In this document: in pieces, positions 58,218 through 64,000 of the stretch
Layout of the letters: each line of letters starts with the position of its first letter
Position numbering within the stretch: position 1 is the stretch's first letter
NCBI RefSeq assembly: GCF_009817885.1
Contig: NZ_CP041764.1
Coordinates: forward strand, 4,712,001-4,776,000
Length of the DNA stretch: 64,000 nt
Direction of reading: 5' to 3'
Source of the DNA: Serratia rhizosphaerae
GTDB lineage: Bacteria; Pseudomonadota; Gammaproteobacteria; Enterobacterales; Enterobacteriaceae
Position numbers and translations under genes: made by a program
Notes under the pieces: generated by a model
The model's input: the letters and a program-made list of their open reading frames with translations, nothing else
Databases searched by the model: none
Told to the model about the DNA's origin: nothing

Positions 58218-59546
58218 TCATATTCCCTGCTGCAGGTAGGCGGCCATTTCGTCCTCCGGTACCATACCGCCGCCGGTGGCCCACACCACGTGGCTGGCAT
58301 TTGCCATCTGCCGTTCGCTCAGGCCTTGCTGCATCAGCCACTGCGGGTTAGCAACCACTCTCCACGGCCCCGGCATGCCGGCCAGCGCCGAAGGCTCCAG
58401 CCGGATTTGCTCATGGCGATCCAGCAGCGCCAGCAGCTGATACATCTCTGCATCGCTCAGGGTATAAAAGCCGTCCAGCAGGCGCTCCATCGCCCGGCCG
58501 ACAAAGCCGGATGGCCGCCCCACCGCCAGGCCGTCCGCCGCCGTCAGGTTATCGATGCCGATATCCTGCACCGCAATCGCGTCGTGCAGGCCGGTATGCA
58601 CGCCCAACAACATGCAGGGTGAATGGGTCGGCTCGGCAAACAGGCAGTGGACGTGGTCGCCAAAGGCCAGCTTCAGGCCGAACGCAACGCCGCCGGGGCC
58701 ACCGCCCACGCCGCACGGCAGATAGACAAACAGCGGGTGCTGTTCATCCACCACAATTCCCTGCCGTTCACACTGCTGTTTCAGCCGGCCACCGGCCACC
58801 GCGTAGCCGAGAAACAGCGTTTTTGAGTTTTCATCGTCAATAAAGAAACAGTGCGGATCCGCCGCCGCCTGCTGACGCCCCTGCGCCACCGCTACGCCAT
58901 AATCTTCCGCATATTCGATGACGTTCACCCCGTTTTCCCGCAGTTTCTGCTTTTTCCAGTCGCGGGCGTCGGCGGACATATGCACGCTGACGTTAAAACC
59001 CAGTTTGGCGCTGATAATACCGATCGACAGTCCCAGATTGCCGGTCGACCCCACGGCGATGCGGTACCGGCTGAAGAACGCGCGAAAATCGTCGGAGAAC
59101 AGGCACGTATAATCATCCTCCGGCTGCAGCAGCCCGGCGTCCGTCGCCAGTTTCTCCGCATGAGTCAGCACTTCATAAATGCCGCCGCGCGCTTTGATCG
59201 AGCCGGAGATGGGTAAATGACTGTCTTTTTTCAGCCATAGCCGTCCCGTCAGCGCACGCTCATAGCGGTCGTTCAGCGCCTGGCGCATCGCGTCGATCGC
59301 CACCAGTTCCGATTCGATGATGCCGCCCGCCGCGCGGGTTTCCGGAAAGGCGGCGCTCAGATAAGGCGCGAAACGCGTCAGTCGCTGCTCCGCCTGCGCC
59401 ACCTCCTCCCGCCCCAGACCGACGAACGGCAGCCCCTGTTCCAGCGTGGTGGCGCGCGGATTAAACCAGGTGAGCGGCTCAAGGGCCTGCAGTCTGGCGA
59501 CCAGCGGATAATCGTTTATCAGGGCATTCAGTTGTTGTTGATGCAT
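58218..59546 (-). CDS. dsdA: D-serine dehydratase
   Basis: A 442-residue PLP enzyme of the DsdA type. The PLP lysine lies in KKDSHLPISGSIKARGGIYEV, AVGSTGNLGLSIGIISAKLGF forms the phosphate cradle, and VYLPCGVGGGPGGVAFGLK is the glycine-rich loop; all are diagnostic. It converts D-serine to pyruvate and ammonia, removing a toxic amino acid. The ATG at 59546 has AAGGAG about 9 bases upstream; the longer frame to 59582 is rejected. The usual partners dsdX (permease) and dsdC (regulator) are not adjacent here. Confidence 0.93.
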   Translation of the reverse strand: MHQQQLNALINDYPLVARLQALEPLTWFNPRATTLEQGLPFVGLGREEVAQAEQRLTRFAPYLSAAFPETRAAGGIIESELVAIDAMRQALNDRYERALTGRLWLKKDSHLPISGSIKARGGIYEVLTHAEKLATDAGLLQPEDDYTCLFSDDFRAFFSRYRIAVGSTGNLGLSIGIISAKLGFNVSVHMSADARDWKKQKLRENGVNVIEYAEDYGVAVAQGRQQAAADPHCFFIDDENSKTLFLGYAVAGGRLKQQCERQGIVVDEQHPLFVYLPCGVGGGPGGVAFGLKLAFGDHVHCLFAEPTHSPCMLLGVHTGLHDAIAVQDIGIDNLTAADGLAVGRPSGFVGRAMERLLDGFYTLSDAEMYQLLALLDRHEQIRLEPSALAGMPGPWRVVANPQWLMQQGLSERQMANASHVVWATGGGMVPEDEMAAYLQQGI

Positions 59547-59654
59547 AACGGCGGCTCCTTGCGGGGGGAATAACAGCAGCATGACGCAATATCTGTGATA
59601 ACGGTATCTTTTTCCTGCATTTTCCCTCCCCGTTGCGGAGAGGGAAAACGTCGC

Positions 59655-60131
59655 TTACGCTTTATTGGCCGCCGCCTCCAGCGCGGCGATATCAATTTTA
59701 CCCATTTTCAGCATCGCTTCGGCCACGCGCTGCGCCCTGGCGCGATCGTCACCCCGGATCAGCTCGCCCAGCCGTTTCGGCACCACCTGCCAGCTGATGC
59801 CCCAGCGGTCCTGCAGCCAGCCGCAGGGTTCGGTCTTGCCGCCTTCGCTGAGCGCCGTCCACAGCCGATCAATTTCCGCCTGATCGTCACATTCGGCGGC
59901 AATCGCAAAGCGGTGGGTAAAGGGATCGATCGGCTGCGCCTCAAAGGCCAGATAACGCTGATCGCCAAGGATAAAACCGGCCATTTTGACGCTGCCCGCC
60001 GGGCCGGACGGCGACTCTGCGGGCAGCGTTGTATGCCATTCCAGCCTCGAACCGGGAAACAGCGCGATATAACAGGTCAGCGCTTCTTCCATCTCTTGCG
60101 CAAACCACAGTTGCTGCCTGATGATGGCCAT
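59655..60131 (-). CDS. VOC-family (PhnB-like) protein
   Basis: A 158-residue protein of the glyoxalase/VOC superfamily in the PhnB/3-demethylubiquinone methyltransferase-like group: QLWFAQEMEEALTCYIALFPGSRLEW, then FILGDQRYLAFEAQP, and GWLQDRWGISWQVVP. Function is not known for this group; some bind small hydrophobic compounds. The next gene upstream on the same strand (DUF1428) is 11 bases away, so the two form an operon. Confidence 0.82.
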   Translation of the reverse strand: MAIIRQQLWFAQEMEEALTCYIALFPGSRLEWHTTLPAESPSGPAGSVKMAGFILGDQRYLAFEAQPIDPFTHRFAIAAECDDQAEIDRLWTALSEGGKTEPCGWLQDRWGISWQVVPKRLGELIRGDDRARAQRVAEAMLKMGKIDIAALEAAANKA

Positions 60132-60142
60132 AGCGCCCCCCT

Positions 60143-60496
60143 TTACTCGTCGAGCAGCGTGGAGAAACCGCCAAAAATCATCCGTGCGCCGTCAAAAGGC
60201 ATCTCATTACCAAACTCCTGCATCCGCGGATCGCTGCGCATCCTGCCGTTTGCCTCGTCGCGCACCTGTTTGGACGGGTACTCAATCCAGCTGAACACCA
60301 CCACCTCATCAGCCGTGGCCTTTACCGCGCCGCGAAAATCGGTGAGTTTGCCGTCGGGCACGTCGTCCCCCCAGCACTCCACCACGCGCGTGGCGCCAAA
60401 CTCCTTAAACAGCGGCGCGGCTTTCGCCGCGAGCGCACGATACGCCTCCTGATTGGCGGCGGGCACCGCCACCACAAAACCGTCTACATATGTCAT
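60143..60496 (-). CDS. DUF1428 family protein (YbaA-like)
   Basis: A 117-residue protein that matches DUF1428 from end to end: MTYVDGFVVAVPAANQEAYRALA, RVVECWGDDVPDGKLTDFRGAVKA, VVFSWIEYPSKQVRD, and MPFDGARMIFGGFSTLLD. The fold is a ferredoxin-like dimeric alpha-beta barrel. Function unknown. It is the first gene of a two-gene unit with the VOC protein. Confidence 0.9.
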   Translation of the reverse strand: MTYVDGFVVAVPAANQEAYRALAAKAAPLFKEFGATRVVECWGDDVPDGKLTDFRGAVKATADEVVVFSWIEYPSKQVRDEANGRMRSDPRMQEFGNEMPFDGARMIFGGFSTLLDE

Positions 60497-60599
60497 GCTC
60501 AGGCTCCTCTGTCTTATCAGACAGTCAGGTTGTCGATGGCGCCGACGAAAAGCCGGCGCCCCCTACCATTTTAGTCGCTGAACAAGATAGTCACGCAGG

Positions 60600-62021
60600 T
60601 TAATCAGTTTTATCCGTCGCCGGCCGTGCGCTACCGCCGCCCATCACCTTATACAGCGTGATCAGATTTTGGTAATGGGTCTGCTGCACGGCAATCAGCG
60701 ACTGACGCGCGCTGTACAGCGTACGCTGCGCCGTCAGCAGGTTCAGATAGCTGTCAACGCCGTGGCGGTAACGCAGCTCCGCCAGATGCGCATACTGCTG
60801 TGCCGCCGCGACGTTGCCGCGCTGCGCGCTCAGTTGCTGATGGAGCGTCGCGCGGCGCGCCAGCGCGTCCGACACCTCCTGAAAGGCGGTCTGCACCGTT
60901 TTTTCATAGCTGGCGACATCGGCCCGCTGCTGGGCGTTGGCGTAGTCCAGCGCCGCCGAGTTGTAGCCGCCGCTGAAAATCGGCAGGCTGATGCTCGGCG
61001 CGAACGACCAGATGCCGGCCCCCCGGCTGAACAGCGATGACAGCGACGCGCTGCCGACGCCGCCGCTGGCGGTCAGCGAAATGGTGGGGAAAAACGCCGC
61101 CCGCGCCGCGCCGATATCCGCATTGGCCGCCTTCAGCGTATGTTCCGCCGCCAGCACGTCCGGCCGGTTCAGCAATACCTGCGAAGAGACGCCCGCCGAC
61201 AATTCCTTCATGCTGCCGGCCAGCGCGTCGATGCCGTCCGGCAACAGGTTGGCCGCCACCGGCTGGCCGACCGCCAGCACCAGCGCATTGTTGTCCTGTT
61301 CCACCAGGGTGGCGTATTCGGCCACGTCGGCGCGCGCCGCCTGATAAACCGTTTCCGCCGAGGCGACGTCTACCAGAGAGACAATGCCGTGCCGCTGGTT
61401 GTTGCGCGTTACCGTCAACGAGCGCTGCGCGCTGGCCGCAGTATCCTGCGCCGCCGCCAGATTACTGCGGTCGGCCGCCAGCGCGATCCAGGCCTCCACC
61501 ACGGTGGCAATCACCGTTAAGCGCGTGCTGCGCGCCGCTTCGGCGCTGCTCAGGTAACTCTCATACTGGGCGCGCGTCTGGCTGCGGTTCTTGCCGAACA
61601 GATCCAGTTCAAAGGCGCTGGTGCCGGCCTCCGCCTGATAGCTCTGACTGATGGCGGTGGCATTGCCGCTGCCGGTCAGCGCCCGCGAGCGGCTGCCGTC
61701 AAGGCCGGCGTCGAGGGTCGGCAGCAGCGAGGCGCGGCTTTCGGCATACAGCGCGCGGGCGGCGGCGATATTGGCGATCGCTTCGCGCAGATCGCGGTTG
61801 GCATCCAGGCTCTGCGCCACCACCTGCCGCAGCCGGGCGTCGGTGATATAGTCGCGCCACGCCAGCTGTGGATAGCCGTCCGTGTGGTCAGCCGCGGCGC
61901 TGTCGCCGAGCGTGACCGGCAGCGCCGGCCGCTGATAGTCAGGATCAAGGGAAAGGCAGCCGGCCAGTAGCCAAGGCAGGGAAAACCCGGCCAGGCGTTG
62001 CCACCGTTTATTCTGCATCAT
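60600..62021 (-). CDS. Outer-membrane efflux lipoprotein (NodT/TolC family)
   Basis: A 473-residue outer-membrane channel subunit. The lipoprotein signal ends LLAGCLSLDPDYQRP, with the lipidated Cys near residue 22 and the family DPDYxxP start. Two repeated coiled-coil and barrel halves follow, with VVAQSLDANRDLREAIANI and AEHTLKAANADIGAARAAFFPTISL as markers. It overlaps the RND pump gene by 14 bases, so it is the outer-membrane component of that tripartite drug pump. Confidence 0.9.
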   Translation of the reverse strand: MMQNKRWQRLAGFSLPWLLAGCLSLDPDYQRPALPVTLGDSAAADHTDGYPQLAWRDYITDARLRQVVAQSLDANRDLREAIANIAAARALYAESRASLLPTLDAGLDGSRSRALTGSGNATAISQSYQAEAGTSAFELDLFGKNRSQTRAQYESYLSSAEAARSTRLTVIATVVEAWIALAADRSNLAAAQDTAASAQRSLTVTRNNQRHGIVSLVDVASAETVYQAARADVAEYATLVEQDNNALVLAVGQPVAANLLPDGIDALAGSMKELSAGVSSQVLLNRPDVLAAEHTLKAANADIGAARAAFFPTISLTASGGVGSASLSSLFSRGAGIWSFAPSISLPIFSGGYNSAALDYANAQQRADVASYEKTVQTAFQEVSDALARRATLHQQLSAQRGNVAAAQQYAHLAELRYRHGVDSYLNLLTAQRTLYSARQSLIAVQQTHYQNLITLYKVMGGGSARPATDKTD

Positions 62022-64000
62022 GTGAAGCGCCCTTATCGGTCAGTCCCTGCGGTTTGCCGGAAAACACGCGGCGCACCAGAACGAAGAACAGAGGAACAAA
62101 GAAAATGGCCAGTACGGTCGCGGTCAGCGTACCGCCGAGGATACCGGTGCCGATGGCGATCCGGCTGTTGGCGCCGGCGCCGCTGGACAACGCCAGCGGC
62201 AGGATGCCGGCGCCAAAGGCCAGTGAGGTCATCAGGATCGGCCGCAGCCGCAGCGCCGCAGCCTCCACCGCCGCCGCCGTCAGCGTGGCCCCGCGCCGGT
62301 AGGCGTCTTCGGCGAACTCGACGATCAGAATGGCGTTCTTCGCCGACAGACCGATCACCGTCAACAACGCTACCTGGAAGTAAACATCATTCTCCAGACC
62401 GCGCAGGCCGATCGCCAGCAGCGAGCCAATAACGCCCAGCGGCAGCACCATCATCACCGAAAACGGCACCGACCAGCTTTCATACAGCGCGGCCAGACAC
62501 AGGAACACCACCAGAATAGAAATGGCATACAGCGCCGAGGCCTGCCCGCTGGTCAGTTGCTCCTGATAAGACAGGCCGCTCCAGGCATAGGTGGTGCCGG
62601 CAGGCAGTTGCAGCGCCAGTTTGGCCATTTCCGCCATCGCCGTGCCGGAACTGACGCCGGATGCGCCCTGACCCTGGATCTCATACGCCGCCAGGCCGTT
62701 GTAACGCGACAGGTTCTCCGGCCCGTTGATCCAGCGGCTGCGTGCAAAGGCTGAAAACGGCGTCATGCTGTCGTCGCTGCCGCGCACAAACCATTTATCA
62801 ATATCCTCCGGCTTGCTGCGGAATGGCGCATCGCCCTGCAGATAGACCTTTTTCACCCGGCCGCCGTCGATAAAATCATTGACGTAACTGCCGCCCAGCG
62901 CGCTGCTGAGCGTGCTGTTGATATCGCTGGTGCTCAGCCCCAGCGCGCCGGCTTTGGCATCGTCGACGTCCACCTGCAGCTGCGGCATATCCGGCAGCGT
63001 GTTGGCGCGCACCGCCGACAGCGCCGTATTCTCACCGGCCTGCTGCAACAGTTGGTTACGCATCGCCAGCAGTTGCGCCCGCGTGGTGCCGGCGCGCGCC
63101 TGCAGCTCAAAGGTAAAGCCGTTCGACTGGCCCAAACCAGGCACCGACGGCGGCGTCAGCGAGAAGATCTGCGCGTCGCGCTCGCGGGAGAAATAAGCCA
63201 TCGCCCGTTTGGCAATCGCATCGGCGCTGTTCTCGCTGCCCGGCCGCTCGCTCCAGTTCTTCAGCGAGACAAAGCCCATGCCGGCATTCTGCCCGCTGCC
63301 GCTCAGGCTGAAGCCGGATACGGTGAACACTACGTTGACGTTGTCTTTCTCTTTGGTCAGGAAGTAGTCCTTGATTTTATTGCTGATGACCGCCGTTCGC
63401 GCGTCCGTCGCGCCGGCCGGCAGGGTGAACTGCACCATCACATACCCCTGATCTTCCGTCGGTAAAAAACCGGTCGGCAGGCGGAAAAACATCAGCGCGC
63501 AGCCCGCCAGCACCAGCGTATACAACAGCAAATAGCGCGCCGGACCGTGAATCACCCGGCCGATACGCCGCTGATAACGCGTCTGCAGCCGCTGGTAACC
63601 GCGGTTGAAGCGGCCAAACAGCCCGCGGGTGCCGTGTTGTTCATCTAATGGCTTCAGCAACGTGGCGCACAGCGCCGGGGTCAGCGTCAGCGCCACCACC
63701 ACCGACAGCACCATGGAAGAGACGATGGTGATCGAGAACTGGCGGTAGATCACTCCGGTGGAACCGCCGAAGAACGCCATCGGCAGGAATACCGCCGACA
63801 GCACCAGCGCAATGCCGACCAACGCGCCGGTAATCTCCCCCATCGACTTTTCCGTCGCCTGGCGCGGCGGCAGCCGCTGTTCGCGCATCACGCGCTCCAC
63901 GTTTTCCACCACCACGATGGCGTCGTCCACCAACAGGCCGATAGACAGCACCATGCCGAACAGCGTCAGCGTATTGATCGAGTAGCCGCATGCCGCCAGC
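62008..64000 (-). CDS. RND efflux pump inner-membrane subunit (HAE1 family), 5' end outside the window
   Basis: The frame is open to the window edge, so about the last 664 residues are present. It is a hydrophobe/amphiphile RND pump of the AcrB type. It contains the proton-relay helix DDAIVVVENVERVM (with the two adjacent aspartates), the repeat of membrane helices 2-6, the docking/porter domain with FLPTEDQGYVMVQFTLPAGA, and the second helix group with SAKNAILIVEFAEDAYRRGATL. With the NodT-type channel encoded downstream it would expel drugs or dyes. The membrane-fusion protein gene should lie just upstream, beyond the window. Which Serratia pump it is cannot be told from this part. Confidence 0.92.
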   Translation of the reverse strand, partial: LAACGYSINTLTLFGMVLSIGLLVDDAIVVVENVERVMREQRLPPRQATEKSMGEITGALVGIALVLSAVFLPMAFFGGSTGVIYRQFSITIVSSMVLSVVVALTLTPALCATLLKPLDEQHGTRGLFGRFNRGYQRLQTRYQRRIGRVIHGPARYLLLYTLVLAGCALMFFRLPTGFLPTEDQGYVMVQFTLPAGATDARTAVISNKIKDYFLTKEKDNVNVVFTVSGFSLSGSGQNAGMGFVSLKNWSERPGSENSADAIAKRAMAYFSRERDAQIFSLTPPSVPGLGQSNGFTFELQARAGTTRAQLLAMRNQLLQQAGENTALSAVRANTLPDMPQLQVDVDDAKAGALGLSTSDINSTLSSALGGSYVNDFIDGGRVKKVYLQGDAPFRSKPEDIDKWFVRGSDDSMTPFSAFARSRWINGPENLSRYNGLAAYEIQGQGASGVSSGTAMAEMAKLALQLPAGTTYAWSGLSYQEQLTSGQASALYAISILVVFLCLAALYESWSVPFSVMMVLPLGVIGSLLAIGLRGLENDVYFQVALLTVIGLSAKNAILIVEFAEDAYRRGATLTAAAVEAAALRLRPILMTSLAFGAGILPLALSSGAGANSRIAIGTGILGGTLTATVLAIFFVPLFFVLVRRVFSGKPQGLTDKGASHDAE

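Overview
The window reads as chromosome of a Serratia species or a close relative. The evidence is enterobacterial gene content in GC-rich, tightly packed DNA: a chromosomal qnr of the QnrB/SmaQnr type, srfABC, mgtS, and a palatinose-type operon laid out as in Erwinia rhapontici. Several AT-rich patches (about 3.6-7.0 kb, 18.7-19.8 kb, 30.2-31.9 kb and 48.7-49.1 kb) stand out from this background and look acquired or remodelled.

Layout. 1-3.5 kb: end of gcd, a quinone oxidoreductase divergent from a LysR gene, and qnr with a LexA-like box. 3.6-7.0 kb: AT-rich patch with a secreted unknown protein and an RTX-type glycerophosphodiesterase. 7.0-14.4 kb: palatinose-type ABC/GH4 operon (palEFGHK-like) with a divergent LysR regulator, a wrecked GH13 gene at its end, and a standalone PTS EIIB gene that shares the regulator's operator at the same spacing. 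14.4-18.2 kb: trypsin-like protein, large MscS-type channel and a small membrane protein. 18.2-19.8 kb: mgtS, a probable MgrR-like sRNA, a perfect PhoP-type direct repeat, and a Tlde1-type effector with a likely immunity partner. 20.1-30.2 kb: second elongation factor G, DMT exporter with AraC regulator, DJ-1 protein with an aldehyde dehydrogenase, OFA-family MFS transporter, broken LysR gene and ggt. 30.2-31.9 kb: AT-rich insert between 24-bp repeats, carrying a GT14 glycosyltransferase and a 53-residue zinc ribbon.

31.9-48.7 kb is the most unusual part. It is one long minus-strand operon of about 17 genes for a dedicated type II fatty-acid/polyketide-like pathway: AcpS, FabG, FabZ, ACP, a GcvT-like protein, a fused ketosynthase pair, a third ketosynthase, a FabL-like enoyl reductase and a malonyl transferase. 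These are interleaved with a Lol-like ABC transporter (ATPase, FtsX-type permease), periplasmic proteins, a LolA-like carrier and an outer-membrane barrel. The layout suggests that a lipidic product is made and then moved to the cell surface. The permease gene carries an apparent one-base frameshift in a G tract. I do not recognise this cluster as a characterised system.

49.1-64 kb: metallo-beta-lactamase-fold protein with divergent LysR, srfABC, nitroreductase, D-serine dehydratase, two small stress-type proteins, and an RND efflux pump whose inner-membrane gene runs off the window. I saw no tRNA, rRNA, CRISPR array or intact insertion sequence.
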